This document shows, in pieces, positions 26,016 through 36,327 of a DNA stretch of 64,000 bases. The notes beneath the pieces were generated by a model. The model made no database searches and was not told the origin of the DNA. It saw only the letters and a program-made list of their open reading frames with translations. The translations under genes and the position numbers were made by a program. Position 1 is the first letter of the stretch; each line of letters starts with the position of its first letter. Source of the stretch: Gammaproteobacteria bacterium (GTDB lineage: Bacteria > Pseudomonadota > Gammaproteobacteria > Xanthomonadales > Wenzhouxiangellaceae); contig JAJFKX010000020.1 in assembly GCA_021772985.1 (NCBI GenBank), positions 124,001 through 188,000 of the forward strand, in the 5' to 3' direction.

Positions 26016-26675
26016 ATGCATGTAACACGAATAAAGTTTTGTGGTATGACCCGAGCAGCTGATGCGGCTTATGCAGTAAGTTTAGGTGTGGACGAGATCG
26101 GGCTGGTATTTGCGGGTGGCCCACGCTTGGTCACGGTTGAACAGGCACAGGTGGTGATTGCAGAATTGCCGCCAGTAACGGTGACCGGGCTGTTTATGAA
26201 TCAGCGCGCTGAACACATCCAGCATGTATTGAATGCTGTCGCGCTTGATCAGCTTCAGTTTCATGGTCAGGAAAGCAGCGGGTTTTGCGATCAATTCCGT
26301 TGTCCCTGGATTAAAGCGGTGGCTGCCGGTGAAAAAAACATTGATCAGTCAATTGATTTGCAGCAGATTATCGCCAGTTGGCGGTCGGTCGGGAATCATG
26401 GCCCATTGGCCGTTGTGCTGGATGCTCACCGTGCTGGTCAGCCAGGAGGGCGGGGCAAAGTTTTTGACTGGCAACAAATTCCCGGCAGGCCTGCGATGCC
26501 AATTTACCTTGCCGGTGGCTTGAATACAGATAACGTGGGGCAGGCGATACAACAGGTCAGACCATACGCGATAGATGTCTCTTCCGGTATTGAGGATTCA
26601 CCTGGCCATAAGAATCATGACACAATGCAGCGCTTCGTAAATGAGGTAAGAGTAGCCGATGCAAAAATCGACTAA
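26016..26675 (+). CDS. trpF: Phosphoribosylanthranilate isomerase
   Basis: TrpF performs the Amadori rearrangement of phosphoribosylanthranilate in tryptophan synthesis. This 219-residue TIM barrel shows the catalytic cysteine at residue 9 ([12 protein letters not shown]), the [12 protein letters not shown] segment and the phosphate-binding end ([17 protein letters not shown]) including the general-acid Asp. Its last 17 bp overlap trpB. TrpF as a stand-alone gene next to truA is the Pseudomonas arrangement. The remaining genes for the earlier steps (trpE, G, D, C) are not in the window. Confidence 0.96.
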   Translation: MHVTRIKFCGMTRAADAAYAVSLGVDEIGLVFAGGPRLVTVEQAQVVIAELPPVTVTGLFMNQRAEHIQHVLNAVALDQLQFHGQESSGFCDQFRCPWIKAVAAGEKNIDQSIDLQQIIASWRSVGNHGPLAVVLDAHRAGQPGGRGKVFDWQQIPGRPAMPIYLAGGLNTDNVGQAIQQVRPYAIDVSSGIEDSPGHKNHDTMQRFVNEVRVADAKID

Positions 26676-27912
26676 CAGGCTGGATGATATTCCTGAAGCC
26701 TGGCAATTTGGGAACGATCTGGGTGATTTGCCTGATGGCGGAGGTCACTTTGGTGAGTTTGGCGGCAGTTATGTGTCGGAAACCCTGATGGCGTCGTTAG
26801 ATGAGTTACGGCAAGGGTACCTGCACTGGCGTCGGGATCCGGTATTTGTACGTCGTTTTGCACAGGACCTTAAAGATTATGTGGGCCGGCCTTCACCATT
26901 ATATGAAGCCAAGCGGTTATCGGCCCAGGTTGGTGGGGGCCGTATTATTCTTAAACGGGAAGACTTGAACCACACCGGCGCGCACAAAATCAACAATACC
27001 GTTGGCCAGGCATTGCTGGCTGAATTCATGGGTAAAAAGCGAGTGATTGCTGAAACCGGTGCCGGTCAGCATGGTGTGGCAACAGCCACTATTGCAGCCA
27101 GATTGGGGTTGGAATGTGTGGTGTATATGGGCGCTGTGGATATTCAACGGCAGGCTATTAATGTATTTCGTATGCGCTTATTGGGCGCAGAAGTAAGAGC
27201 CGTAGACAGTGGGTCACAAACACTTAAAGATGCTATGAATGAAGCCTTGCGTGATTGGGTGACCAATGTTGATGATACTTTTTATGTGATCGGCACGGTG
27301 GCGGGGCCGCACCCTTATCCTATGCTGGTACGTGATTTTAATTCAGTGATAGGCCGCGAAGCGCGTGAGCAAATGCAATTGCAATACCAGACTTTGCCGG
27401 ATGCACTGGTGGCTTGCGTAGGTGGTGGTTCGAATGCGATGGGTTTGTTCTATCCGTTCCTGAATGATAAAGAGATCTCCATTTACGGCGTGGAAGCCGG
27501 TGGTGAAGGTGTCGACGGTGACCAACATGCGGCCAGTCTGGGTGCCGGCCGGCCAGGTGTATTGCATGGCAGTCGTACCTACTTGTTGGATGACGATGCA
27601 GGCCAAATTCGAGAAACTCACTCGGTTTCTGCCGGCCTGGATTACCCGGGGGTAGGCCCGGAGCATTCCTGGCTGAAAGATACCGGCCGTGCGGAATATG
27701 TCAGTGTAACTGATCAGGAAGCTTTACAGGCGTTTCATCAACTGACGCGCCTGGAAGGTATTTTACCGGCACTGGAAAGTGCACACGCAATTGCATACGC
27801 AACCAAACTGGCTGCGCAAATGTCTCCACAACAAATTGTGCTGGTTAATTTATCCGGTCGCGGTGATAAGGATGTGCATACCGTAGCGAGTATTGAGGGA
27901 ATCGAACTGTGA
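26659..27912 (+). CDS. trpB: Tryptophan synthase beta chain
   Basis: TrpB condenses indole with serine using pyridoxal phosphate. The 417-residue protein binds the cofactor through Lys110 ([13 protein letters not shown]), has the glycine-rich phosphate loop [10 protein letters not shown] near 255 and the early [13 protein letters not shown]. It starts inside trpF and ends in a stop that overlaps the trpA start (GTGA), so trpF, trpB and trpA are likely translated as a coupled set. TrpB and TrpA form the alpha2-beta2 complex with an indole tunnel. Confidence 0.97.
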   Translation: MQKSTNRLDDIPEAWQFGNDLGDLPDGGGHFGEFGGSYVSETLMASLDELRQGYLHWRRDPVFVRRFAQDLKDYVGRPSPLYEAKRLSAQVGGGRIILKREDLNHTGAHKINNTVGQALLAEFMGKKRVIAETGAGQHGVATATIAARLGLECVVYMGAVDIQRQAINVFRMRLLGAEVRAVDSGSQTLKDAMNEALRDWVTNVDDTFYVIGTVAGPHPYPMLVRDFNSVIGREAREQMQLQYQTLPDALVACVGGGSNAMGLFYPFLNDKEISIYGVEAGGEGVDGDQHAASLGAGRPGVLHGSRTYLLDDDAGQIRETHSVSAGLDYPGVGPEHSWLKDTGRAEYVSVTDQEALQAFHQLTRLEGILPALESAHAIAYATKLAAQMSPQQIVLVNLSGRGDKDVHTVASIEGIEL

Positions 27913-28718
27913 GCCGGATTGCTGAGTGTTTTAATAAATGTTCGTCCATCGGGCGAACTGCATTAATACCTTATATCACCGCTGGTGACGGTGGCGCAGA
28001 AGCAACCCTGACAGTCATGCAGACCTTGGTCGAAAGCGGAGCCGACATTATCGAGTTGGGGATGCCGTTTTCAGATCCAATGGCCGATGGTCCCGTGATT
28101 CAAAAGGCTTGTGAGCGGGCCTTGGCGTCAGGGATGACGTTAACTGGCGTGCTGGGTCTGGTTCGACGGTTTCGGATGGATGATCAAATCACACCAATTG
28201 TGCTGATGGGTTATATGAATCCAATTGAGCGTTACGGCCTGAAGCTGTTTTCTCAGGATGCCGCTAGTGCGGGTGTAGATGGAGTGCTATTGGTGGATTG
28301 CCCACCGGAAGAAGCAGCAACTGTTCATGCGCACCTGTCAGAGTGCTCTATCGACCAGATTTTCCTGGTAGCTCCCACTTCAACTGAGCAACGCCGGCAG
28401 CAGATCTGCGCAATTTCATCCGGGTTTGTTTATTACGTATCTTTAAAAGGCGTTACCGGTGCCGCGTGTTTGCAACAGGCATCATTGGCCGAACCAATAG
28501 CTGAAATAAAACAACATACAAAGTTACCCATTGCAGTTGGTTTTGGGATTAAATCTCCAAGCGATGCGGTAGCGGTAGCGGAACATGCTGATGCTGTTGT
28601 GATCGGCAGCGCACTGGTAGAAAACCTTGCACAAGCTGATGATGTAGCGCAGCTGGCTCGAGATTTTTTACAACCGATTCGTCAGGCATTAGATAATTCT
28701 AAAAAGCGGATAAGCTGA
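27909..28718 (+). CDS. trpA: Tryptophan synthase alpha chain
   Basis: TrpA cleaves indole-3-glycerol phosphate and passes indole to TrpB. The 269-residue TIM barrel has catalytic Glu49 and Asp60 ([19 protein letters not shown]), the numbering of the Escherichia coli enzyme. The late [10 protein letters not shown] and [12 protein letters not shown] loops bind phosphate. It starts with GTG at 27909, overlapping the trpB stop. In Pseudomonas trpBA lie elsewhere under TrpI control, whereas here they are inserted between trpF and accD, an arrangement also found in other gammaproteobacteria. No trpI-like regulator is next to it. Confidence 0.97.
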   Translation: MSRIAECFNKCSSIGRTALIPYITAGDGGAEATLTVMQTLVESGADIIELGMPFSDPMADGPVIQKACERALASGMTLTGVLGLVRRFRMDDQITPIVLMGYMNPIERYGLKLFSQDAASAGVDGVLLVDCPPEEAATVHAHLSECSIDQIFLVAPTSTEQRRQQICAISSGFVYYVSLKGVTGAACLQQASLAEPIAEIKQHTKLPIAVGFGIKSPSDAVAVAEHADAVVIGSALVENLAQADDVAQLARDFLQPIRQALDNSKKRIS

Positions 28719-28749
28719 CGTATCGACCAGCACAGGCTAGAATGAACAT

Positions 28750-29619
28750 ATGAGTTGGTTTCAACGAATAATGCATGGTCGCATCCGTACTGATGCGACC
28801 AACAAACGCAGGGTTCCAGATGGTGTCTGGACCAAATGCAATGCTTGCGAAGCGGTGCTGTATCAACCGGAGCTGGCACGTAATCTGGGCGTATGTCCCA
28901 AATGCAGTCACCACGGGAGTGTGGGTGCACGTCAGCGGCTGGAAACATTTCTGGATCAAGAAGGACGTATCGAGCTGGCTAAAGATCTGGGCCCGCTGGA
29001 TGTGTTGCGTTTTAAGGATACCAAGCGTTACAAAGACCGGATTTCTATCGCACAGAAAAACGTTGGTGAAAAAGATGCGCTGATCGCCATGCGGGGTAGT
29101 CTGCATAACAGACCGGTGGTGGCTTGCGCCTTTGAATTTCGTTTCATGGGCGGTTCTATGGGCTCGGTGGTCGGCGAAAAATTTATGGTCGCCGTGAACA
29201 ATTGCCTGCAATACCAGGCACCGCTGGTGTGCTTTTCGGCCAGTGGCGGGGCACGCATGCAGGAAGGTTTGATGTCATTGATGCAAATGGCTAAAACCAG
29301 CGCAGGCCTGGCCCGAATGACACAAGCCGGTTTACCTTACATCTCGGTACTCACCCACCCAACTACTGGTGGCGTCACCGCCAGCCTGGCAATGTTAGGT
29401 GATATTAATATTGCCGAACCCAAGGCGCTGATCGGTTTTGCCGGCCCACGGGTAATAGAGCAAACCGTGCGTGAAAAGTTACCGGAAGGTTTCCAGCGCA
29501 GTGAGTTTTTATTGGCAAAAGGCGCCATTGACATGATTGTTGACCGGCGTGAGATGCGTGACCGGGTTGCTGAATTGCTGAAGATGCTGTTGTCAAGGCA
29601 GTCTGCCAATATAAGCTGA
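28750..29619 (+). CDS. accD: Acetyl-CoA carboxylase, carboxyltransferase beta subunit
   Basis: AccD, with AccA, transfers the carboxyl group from biotin to acetyl-CoA to make malonyl-CoA for fatty acids. The 289-residue protein has the N-terminal zinc ribbon with Cys30, Cys33, Cys49 and Cys52 ([18 protein letters not shown]). The crotonase-like domain follows, with [19 protein letters not shown] and [20 protein letters not shown]. The trpA-accD-folC order is conserved in many gammaproteobacteria. Confidence 0.97.
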   Translation: MSWFQRIMHGRIRTDATNKRRVPDGVWTKCNACEAVLYQPELARNLGVCPKCSHHGSVGARQRLETFLDQEGRIELAKDLGPLDVLRFKDTKRYKDRISIAQKNVGEKDALIAMRGSLHNRPVVACAFEFRFMGGSMGSVVGEKFMVAVNNCLQYQAPLVCFSASGGARMQEGLMSLMQMAKTSAGLARMTQAGLPYISVLTHPTTGGVTASLAMLGDINIAEPKALIGFAGPRVIEQTVREKLPEGFQRSEFLLAKGAIDMIVDRREMRDRVAELLKMLLSRQSANIS

Positions 29620-29627
29620 TACCCTTC

Positions 29628-30899
29628 CTGAACACCGTTAAGCATAATCAACTGGTCGGCTGGCTGGAGCATCTGGAAACACTACAGCCGGAACGTATAG
29701 AGCTGGGTTTGGTACGCATCCAGACAGTGCTCCAAACTCTGTCGCTGGATTTAACCCACAGCAGCATTATCACTGTAGCCGGCACCAACGGCAAAGGTTC
29801 TGTAGTTGCTTATCTGGAAGCGATTTATCAACAGCAAGGGATCACCACCTTAGCCTATACATCACCACATATTCTGAATTACAACGAACGTATCCGGGTT
29901 AACCGGCAAATGGTGAATGATACAGAGCTGGTTGCTGCATTTGAACGGATTGAGTTGGCCAGAGGTGACACGTCACTGACTTATTTTGAGTTCGGAACAT
30001 TGGCGGCACTGGTGGTGCTGGCTGAGCAGCAGCCATCAGTGGCTATTCTGGAGGTGGGTTTGGGCGGGCGGCTGGATGCGGTCAACTGTATTGATGCCGA
30101 TGTGGCCGTTATTACCAGTATAGGTATAGATCACACCGATTGGTTAGGCTCGGATCGGGTAAACATTGCCCGTGAGAAAGCTGGAATAATGCGGGCCGGC
30201 CGACCATTGGTTTGTGGCGAGCCTGAGCCACCCGCTTTAATAGCAGAATTGGCCGAAAACCAGGCGGTGCGCCTGTATCAATATCAAAAACACTTTCGCT
30301 TTAGGCAAACATCTGCCGGTGGTTGTTTTGAGTGTGATTGGGATGCTTTATTGTCGGTGGATGGGTTACAGGAAATGGCAGTGCATCAATGCAACAATGC
30401 TGTAACAGCACTGGCGGTGGTCAGTATGCCTGATACGGGTTTACCAAAGCTTGCCAGAGAGCGACTGGCCAGTGGCGATTGGATTGTGCGTCCGCCAGCC
30501 AGGATGCAGCAATTAAGTGCTGACCCGGATGTATACCTGGATATTGCCCATAACCCACAGGCTGCTGAAGCATTAGCGGCAGAATTGCGAAAATCACCCG
30601 GGCAGGCGTCACGTACCAGCGCAGTGCTGGCGATGTTGGCTGATAAGGATGTTATCGGTGTGGTCAATGCACTGGATGCAGTCATTGATCATTGGTATCT
30701 GGCGCCTACCGAGGGTCCACGCGGATTAAGTGTGACTGAATTGCAACAATTGGTCGCAAAAGGTGCGCAAGCACCATCGACAACGTTACAATCTACCCTG
30801 CAGGCTGTGAAACAAGCCAAAATTGATGCCGAGCCTGATGAGCGAATCATTGTGCTGGGTACATTTGCCAACGCAACTGCGTTGTTGGGTGAAATATAA
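29628..30899 (+). CDS. folC: Folylpolyglutamate / dihydrofolate synthase
   Basis: FolC adds glutamate to dihydropteroate and to folates using ATP. The P-loop VAGTNGKGSV, the HTDWLG segment and the late LDIAHNPQAAEAL are typical. The frame continues upstream of the first near-cognate TTG (29709) with QLVGWLEHLETLQPERIELG, which is plainly the conserved FolC N-terminus. No ATG, GTG or TTG is available there, so I place the start at CTG 29628, directly after the accD stop. This gives 423 residues, the normal family length. No clear Shine-Dalgarno precedes it; translation may be coupled to accD. A start at ATA 29619 or another non-standard codon cannot be excluded. Confidence 0.85.
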   Translation: MNTVKHNQLVGWLEHLETLQPERIELGLVRIQTVLQTLSLDLTHSSIITVAGTNGKGSVVAYLEAIYQQQGITTLAYTSPHILNYNERIRVNRQMVNDTELVAAFERIELARGDTSLTYFEFGTLAALVVLAEQQPSVAILEVGLGGRLDAVNCIDADVAVITSIGIDHTDWLGSDRVNIAREKAGIMRAGRPLVCGEPEPPALIAELAENQAVRLYQYQKHFRFRQTSAGGCFECDWDALLSVDGLQEMAVHQCNNAVTALAVVSMPDTGLPKLARERLASGDWIVRPPARMQQLSADPDVYLDIAHNPQAAEALAAELRKSPGQASRTSAVLAMLADKDVIGVVNALDAVIDHWYLAPTEGPRGLSVTELQQLVAKGAQAPSTTLQSTLQAVKQAKIDAEPDERIIVLGTFANATALLGEI

Positions 30900-31048
30900 A
30901 CGGCCTGTTGTGCATTCCGGACGATTGAATCCCGGGAGCAGATTGATAGAGCAGAGGTTTGGTGTGCCGGCGATGGTCATATCTGTAATTGGCTGTCTGC
31001 GAACTGCATTACCATTGATAACGATATCTGAACAGTGTTGAAGCATTT

Positions 31049-32092
31049 ATGGATCAAGCACTTAAACAACGATTGATAGGCGCAACAGTTTTAATTGCGT
31101 TGGGTGTTATTTTTTTACCGGTATTTATTGGTGGGCCTGATGATCAGCTAACGACCAGTCAGAATGATGAATTTCTGATTCCTCCTCAGCCACAGGTCTC
31201 CAGAGATGGTTCATCACCAGGCCGTCGTTTGCCGTTGGTGCAGCCATCACCGGTCAATCCAAATAATGTTGGCAACAACGACAGCGTGGACTTGTCCAGT
31301 GGTGAAATTCGCCTGCCCAGGCCGGGTGAGGCACTGCCACCTGAAATCGGTGGCACTGACATTGAAGATGGCGCACTGGAAATTGATCCTGATGACTTGA
31401 TTGCTGAATCGCAGGCTGTTTCAGTTCCAGCGGAAACAACTACAACGCCTCCCCCGGTGGAAACGCCGTCAGCTGTGATCACACCGCCTGCTGTAAGTAA
31501 TAATAACGATCAAGCAGCAGACAACCCGGTACCGACACTCAGCAGCCTGGATGAGCTTGAAGGAACCTGGCGGGTGCAGGTAGCCAGTTTGGGTAATCCA
31601 GACAACGTAGCCCGATTGATCAGTCAGATCGAAGCACTGGGTTTTCCGGCATCCAGTCAGTCTGTTGCCAGCAACGGGGTTAGCTTGCATCGGGTAATCG
31701 CCGGGCCATTTGCAACCGAAGCACAGGCAGAGACTGCGAATCGTGGAATCCGTAGCGCTGATAGCCGATTAAATCCCAAGGTGCTGGGGCCCGCAGGTGC
31801 TGATGAAGCACCCGGGCCGACAACATCTGCAGCAGCTGCTCAAACGTCAAACCTGGATCGTTTTGCTGTTCAGGCCGGCGTGTTTTCGTCGGCTGAAAAC
31901 GCTGATAACCTGGCGGCCCGATTGAACAATGCCGGTTACGCCGCTTATAGCGAGCGTGTTGACAGTGGCGGCCAAGTATTATTCCGGGTTCGGATCGGAC
32001 CGTTACTGAGTGAATCCGATGCTGATAGCATTGCCGCCAGAATTGATCGTGACCTGGGGGTAAAAGGCATCGTGGTGGATTATCCAAGATGA
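31049..32092 (+). CDS. DedD-like inner-membrane protein with two SPOR domains
   Basis: This 347-residue protein has an N-terminal membrane anchor (LIGATVLIALGVIFLPVFIG, residues 9-28), a proline-rich low-complexity linker, and two SPOR domains at about 170-240 (WRVQVASLGNPDNVARLI) and about 270-345 (RFAVQAGVFSSAENADNLAA). SPOR domains bind denuded glycan strands at the division septum. The position between folC and cvpA is that of dedD, but DedD normally carries one SPOR domain, so the tandem copy is notable. Its stop overlaps the cvpA start by four bases (ATGA). Confidence 0.85.
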   Translation: MDQALKQRLIGATVLIALGVIFLPVFIGGPDDQLTTSQNDEFLIPPQPQVSRDGSSPGRRLPLVQPSPVNPNNVGNNDSVDLSSGEIRLPRPGEALPPEIGGTDIEDGALEIDPDDLIAESQAVSVPAETTTTPPPVETPSAVITPPAVSNNNDQAADNPVPTLSSLDELEGTWRVQVASLGNPDNVARLISQIEALGFPASSQSVASNGVSLHRVIAGPFATEAQAETANRGIRSADSRLNPKVLGPAGADEAPGPTTSAAAAQTSNLDRFAVQAGVFSSAENADNLAARLNNAGYAAYSERVDSGGQVLFRVRIGPLLSESDADSIAARIDRDLGVKGIVVDYPR

Positions 32093-32691
32093 TCTGGATC
32101 GACTGGGCATTAATAGCTGTTATCGGTTTATCGGTAATCGTGGGCTTGTGGCGCGGTTTTGTCCGTGAGGTGTTTTCCATCTTTGTATGGATATTGGCTA
32201 TCTGGATAGCGTTTCGTTATTCCGGTGTGGCAGCCGGGTGGCTAGAGGCCTGGGTGGAGTTGCCATCAGCCCGTGCGATTGTGGCATTCAGCGGATTATT
32301 GCTGATCACTTTGATTATCGGTGGCCTGGCCGGCTGGTTATTAGGTAAACTTGTTGATTCCACCGGGTTGGGCGGCACTGATCGTATGATCGGCATGTTG
32401 TTCGGGTTGTTGCGCGGACTGGTCATTGTTGTGGTGATAATGCTGGTGACAAGGTTTACGCCGTTTCCACAAGACCCCTGGTGGCAGCAATCCCGTTTAA
32501 TACCCTATTTCGAAAGGCTGGCGATCTATTCTGTGCAATGGTTGCCGGACAACCTGCAGGAAATGCTGGGCGATCTTGAAGATGAGCAGGAAGCTGAATC
32601 TGAAACTGACGGCAGTGATCAGCCTGTTTCAGAGCCTGCGACTGAAACCACCACTTTATCCGGCCTTGTACCAGCCGGTACTGGAGCTTAA
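32089..32691 (+). CDS. cvpA: CvpA family membrane protein
   Basis: This 200-residue protein has four predicted membrane segments, beginning WIDWALIAVIGLSVIVGLWR, followed by the conserved GFVREVFSIFVWILAIW. CvpA was named for its role in colicin V production and is needed for envelope stress tolerance in enterobacteria; the molecular activity is not settled. The C-terminal 40 residues are acidic and probably cytoplasmic. It begins inside the dedD stop and lies 5 bp before purF, the conserved dedD-cvpA-purF order. Confidence 0.92.
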   Translation: MIWIDWALIAVIGLSVIVGLWRGFVREVFSIFVWILAIWIAFRYSGVAAGWLEAWVELPSARAIVAFSGLLLITLIIGGLAGWLLGKLVDSTGLGGTDRMIGMLFGLLRGLVIVVVIMLVTRFTPFPQDPWWQQSRLIPYFERLAIYSVQWLPDNLQEMLGDLEDEQEAESETDGSDQPVSEPATETTTLSGLVPAGTGA

Positions 32692-32696
32692 CCGGC

Positions 32697-34169
32697 ATGT
32701 GCGGAATTGTTGGAATTGTAGGCTGTGCACCGGTTGCAGATCGTATTTACGATGCCATGACCATCCTGCAGCATCGCGGCCAGGATGCAGCCGGGATTGC
32801 CACGCTAGATGGTGATCGAATGTACCTGCATCGCGGCAATGGTCTGGCGCGCGATGTGTTCGGCCAGAGCGAAATCAGTAATCTGCAGGGGCATGCGGGT
32901 ATAGGGCATGTGCGTTATCCGACTGCGGGCAGCGATCGCCCCGATGAAGCCCAGCCGTTATATGTAAATTCACCCTATGGTTTGGCCTTGGGGCATAACG
33001 GTAATTTGATCAACTCGGCAGAGCTTCGCCAGCAATTGTTTAATGATGATCAGCGCCATCTGAATACAGAATCAGATTCAGAGATTCTGTTAAACGTTCT
33101 GGCCCATGAAATTCAGATGCAGCCAAGCCATCTGGCACTGCATCAACGCTTACTGAATGCGGTGGATGGTGTGCACCGGCGATGCAGTGGCGCATATGCC
33201 GTTACTGTGTTGATTGTGGGTAAAGGCTTATTGGCGTTCCGCGATCCTAGAGGTATCCGCCCAATGGTGTTGGGAGAACGCGGCCATGGCGCCAATCATG
33301 AGTATATGATTGCTTCTGAAAGTGTGGCTCTGGATGGCCTGGGTTTTAAATTAATGCGGGATATCAAGCAGGGAGAAACCATATTTATCGATCTGCAGGG
33401 CCGCTTGCACAGCCATATCAGCGAGCATGCCCGGGACTTTACACCGTGCATGTTTGAATTTGTGTATTTTTCCCGGCCGGACTCGATGATTGATGATATT
33501 TCCGTCTACAAGGCACGCTTACGAATGGGTGAAGTGCTGGCTGATCAGATCCTGCGTGAATGGCCGGATCATGACATTGATGTTGTGATTCCGATCCCTG
33601 ATACCAGCCGTACCGCCGCCTTGCCGATGTCATACAAGCTGGGCGTTAAATACCGGGAAGGTTTTATCAAGAACCGCTATATTGGCCGTACTTTTATTAT
33701 GCCCGGGCAGGCTGAGCGCAAGCGTTCGGTGCGGCGCAAACTGAATCCCATTCCGCTTGAGTTCCGTAATAAGAATGTATTGCTGGTGGATGATTCCATC
33801 GTGCGTGGTACCACCTCCAGCCAGATTATCGACATGGCCCGGGAAGCTGGTGCGAATAAGGTATACATGGCTTCTGCATCACCGCCGGTGCGTTATCCCA
33901 ATGTCTATGGCATCGATATGCCGGCGGCTGATGAACTGATTGCCAATAACCGCAGTATCGAGGAAATCCGCCAGGCGATCAAAGCAGACAGATTGTTCTA
34001 TCAGAACCTCGAGGACATGGTGCAAGCCTGCCGGAGCAAAGCATCGCAGCATGGTTTTGATACGTCATGTTTTGATGGTAAATACGTTACCGGCCTGAGT
34101 GAAGGCTATCTAGAGAACCTCAGGGAATTGCGCGCAGACAATATCCGCCAGGCTCGATTAATTGCCTGA
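32697..34169 (+). CDS. purF: Amidophosphoribosyltransferase (first step of purine synthesis)
   Basis: PurF makes 5-phosphoribosylamine from PRPP and glutamine. The 490-residue protein starts MCGIVGIVG, where Cys2 becomes the N-terminal nucleophile of the glutaminase domain after Met removal. The PRPP-binding loop is at about 361-374 (VLLVDDSIVRGTTS). The C-terminal ADNIRQARLIA is also typical. It overlaps the photolyase gene by 8 bp. In Pseudomonas metZ follows purF; here it does not. Confidence 0.97.
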   Translation: MCGIVGIVGCAPVADRIYDAMTILQHRGQDAAGIATLDGDRMYLHRGNGLARDVFGQSEISNLQGHAGIGHVRYPTAGSDRPDEAQPLYVNSPYGLALGHNGNLINSAELRQQLFNDDQRHLNTESDSEILLNVLAHEIQMQPSHLALHQRLLNAVDGVHRRCSGAYAVTVLIVGKGLLAFRDPRGIRPMVLGERGHGANHEYMIASESVALDGLGFKLMRDIKQGETIFIDLQGRLHSHISEHARDFTPCMFEFVYFSRPDSMIDDISVYKARLRMGEVLADQILREWPDHDIDVVIPIPDTSRTAALPMSYKLGVKYREGFIKNRYIGRTFIMPGQAERKRSVRRKLNPIPLEFRNKNVLLVDDSIVRGTTSSQIIDMAREAGANKVYMASASPPVRYPNVYGIDMPAADELIANNRSIEEIRQAIKADRLFYQNLEDMVQACRSKASQHGFDTSCFDGKYVTGLSEGYLENLRELRADNIRQARLIA

Positions 34170-35619
34170 CAGCAAAGTTACTTCAACGACTGCAATCGTA
34201 TGGTTGCGGCAGGATTTACGGCTGGCCGATAATCCGGCACTGGCATACGGCTGCAGGCATTTTCAACAAGTCATACCCGTGTATATCTGGGACCCGCAAG
34301 GTGAAGCTGACTGGGCGCCAGGAGCAGCCAGCCGCTGGTGGTTGCACCACAGCCTGTCAGCCTTGGACAAATCACTGCGCGAACGATTCAGCCAACTGAT
34401 TATTAGGGCCGGTGACAGCCAGGCTGAACTGGCCAATCTGATTGATACTTGCAACGCAACGGCAGTGTTCTGGAACCGCCGGTACGAACCAGCAGTCAGC
34501 CAACGCGATGCCGACATCAAAAACTGGCTGAAAGATGAATTGCAGCTGGAATGCCGGAGTTTTAACGCCTGGCTATGCTGGGAACCCTGGGAGCTGCAAA
34601 CCGGGCAGGGTAATCCATACCGTGTATTTACACCGATGTGGAAGCGAATGTTAAACGAATGGCGGTTGCCTGAAACGCCAGGTATTCCTGATTCAGTTCC
34701 GTTACCCGAGCAGCCACCGGAAAGTCTGCAGCTGGATCAGTTGAATTTATTGCCGGGCCTGGATTGGGATAAACAGTTTTATCAGCATTGGCAGCCTGGT
34801 GAACAAGCTGGTATGCGGCAGTTGCAGCGTTTTACCAGCAGCGCGCTGGGTGATTACCTGGAACAACGTGATCTGCCTGCAGAGTCAGGGATTTCCAGGT
34901 TGTCGCCGCATTTACATTTTGGTGAAATCTCCACCCGGCAGATTGTCAGGCAGCTATGCCCAGATGGTTACCCAGCTGCTGATCGACAGGTTAATGGTTA
35001 TCTTCGTCAATTGGCATGGCGGGAGTTTTCCTGGCAGCTGCTATATAACTTTCCACAGTTACCACATCTACCGCTGCAGGAAAAGTTTATAGCTTTCCCC
35101 TGGCGCGATAGCAAAGCTTATCAAGGTGACCTGGTTGCCTGGCAAAAAGGCTTAACCGGAATTCCGATAATCGATGCCGGCATGCGTGAGCTATGGGTAA
35201 CAGGCTGGATGCATAACCGGGTTAGAATGCTGGTGGCATCTTTTTTGACCAAAAACCTGCTGATTCCCTGGCAGGCTGGTCAGGCATGGTTCTGGGATAC
35301 ACTGGTGGATGCAGACTTGGCTAACAACAGCCAGGGCTGGCAGTGGACTGCCGGTTGTGGTGCGGATGCTTCGCCGTATTTTCGGATATTCAACCCTGTG
35401 ACCCAGGCTGAAAGGTTTGACCCCATGGGAGATTATGTAAGGCAATGGGTGCCCGAGCTTGATGCCATTCAGGGAAAAGCCATTCATTCCCCATGGACGC
35501 TTGATGCGTCCAGCTTGCAAGCTTTGGGAGTAGAACTGGGCAAAACTTATCCCTTGCCGATTGTCGATTTAAAAGTGACCCGCGAACGTGCGTTGGCGGC
35601 TTATCAGAGAATTCGTTGA
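34162..35619 (+). CDS. phrB: DNA photolyase of the CPD / cryptochrome family
   Basis: This 485-residue flavoprotein belongs to the photolyase family that repairs cyclobutane pyrimidine dimers with blue light. The N-terminal antenna-binding domain opens VWLRQDLRLADNPALAYG. The FAD domain has GIPIIDAGMRELWVTGWMHN, RVRMLVASFLTKNLLIPW and the DADLANNSQGWQW signature of class I photolyases. The start is TTG at 34162 inside the end of purF; no in-frame ATG comes before the conserved domain. A cryptochrome role cannot be ruled out by eye. It suggests an organism exposed to light. Confidence 0.92.
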   Translation: MPDSKVTSTTAIVWLRQDLRLADNPALAYGCRHFQQVIPVYIWDPQGEADWAPGAASRWWLHHSLSALDKSLRERFSQLIIRAGDSQAELANLIDTCNATAVFWNRRYEPAVSQRDADIKNWLKDELQLECRSFNAWLCWEPWELQTGQGNPYRVFTPMWKRMLNEWRLPETPGIPDSVPLPEQPPESLQLDQLNLLPGLDWDKQFYQHWQPGEQAGMRQLQRFTSSALGDYLEQRDLPAESGISRLSPHLHFGEISTRQIVRQLCPDGYPAADRQVNGYLRQLAWREFSWQLLYNFPQLPHLPLQEKFIAFPWRDSKAYQGDLVAWQKGLTGIPIIDAGMRELWVTGWMHNRVRMLVASFLTKNLLIPWQAGQAWFWDTLVDADLANNSQGWQWTAGCGADASPYFRIFNPVTQAERFDPMGDYVRQWVPELDAIQGKAIHSPWTLDASSLQALGVELGKTYPLPIVDLKVTRERALAAYQRIR

Positions 35620-35720
35620 TTTTGGGTCAAGCACATGCGAAAGGCCAAATCTTTCCTTGTATTCAGGTTGCAACCCTGTTGGCTGAAGGTTGCAGAGCAT
35701 AGATCGAGTGAGGCTGGTTG

Positions 35721-36308
35721 ATGTTATTCAAGCAAAAATTCCTGGATGGTATTCGCAGTGGTGAAGTGACTCTGGCTTTTCGGCGCTGGCGAAGGCCGAC
35801 TGTGCGCGCCGGGGGCAGTTTAATGACAGGCGTGGGTGAGTTGCAGATTAACGCTGTCAGTCCGGTTACATTGGATTCGATTACTGCAACAGACGCCCGG
35901 CATGCCGGTTATCAGTCGCTTGCCGGACTATTGGTTGATTTGCAGCGCAGCAAGCAAGGCGAGTTTTATCGTATTGAATTAGGCGCGTTACATGCTGATC
36001 CGCGTATTGCCCTGCGTGACACACCGGCCAACGGTGAAGAATTGGATAAACTGCATCAGAAAATGCAACGTCTGGATCGCTATGCGGGCGATTCACCCTG
36101 GGCAGTTCAGGTACTGCAAATTCTAAAATCCAAACCCGGAGTTCGGGCAGGTGACTTATGTCAGTTGCTTGACCAGGAAAAAATGCAGTTTAAACGCAAT
36201 GTCAGAAAGTTGAAAAATCTTGGCTTAACAGTAAGCCTGGGTACCGGTTATTGTTTATCCAAGCGAGGTTTGGCATTGCTGGAAGACATTTCAAAGCAAA
36301 GACAATAG
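35721..36308 (+). CDS. ASCH-like protein with C-terminal winged helix
   Basis: The ATG at 35721 (MLFKQKFLDGIRSGEVTLAF) gives 195 residues; a TTG one codon earlier is ignored. The first 90 residues resemble an ASCH/PUA-like fold (FLDGIRSGEVTLAFRRW, then GELQINAVSPVTLDSIT), thought to bind RNA or nucleotide-containing ligands. Residues about 120-190 look like a winged helix (VLQILKSKPGVRAGDLCQLL, then NVRKLKNLGLTVSLGTGYCL). It could be a nucleic-acid-binding regulator; no target is evident. It is followed after 19 bp by the TPR protein, so the two may be co-transcribed. Confidence 0.65.
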   Translation: MLFKQKFLDGIRSGEVTLAFRRWRRPTVRAGGSLMTGVGELQINAVSPVTLDSITATDARHAGYQSLAGLLVDLQRSKQGEFYRIELGALHADPRIALRDTPANGEELDKLHQKMQRLDRYAGDSPWAVQVLQILKSKPGVRAGDLCQLLDQEKMQFKRNVRKLKNLGLTVSLGTGYCLSKRGLALLEDISKQRQ

Positions 36309-36327
36309 CCTTAGGCAAAGCCGAAGT

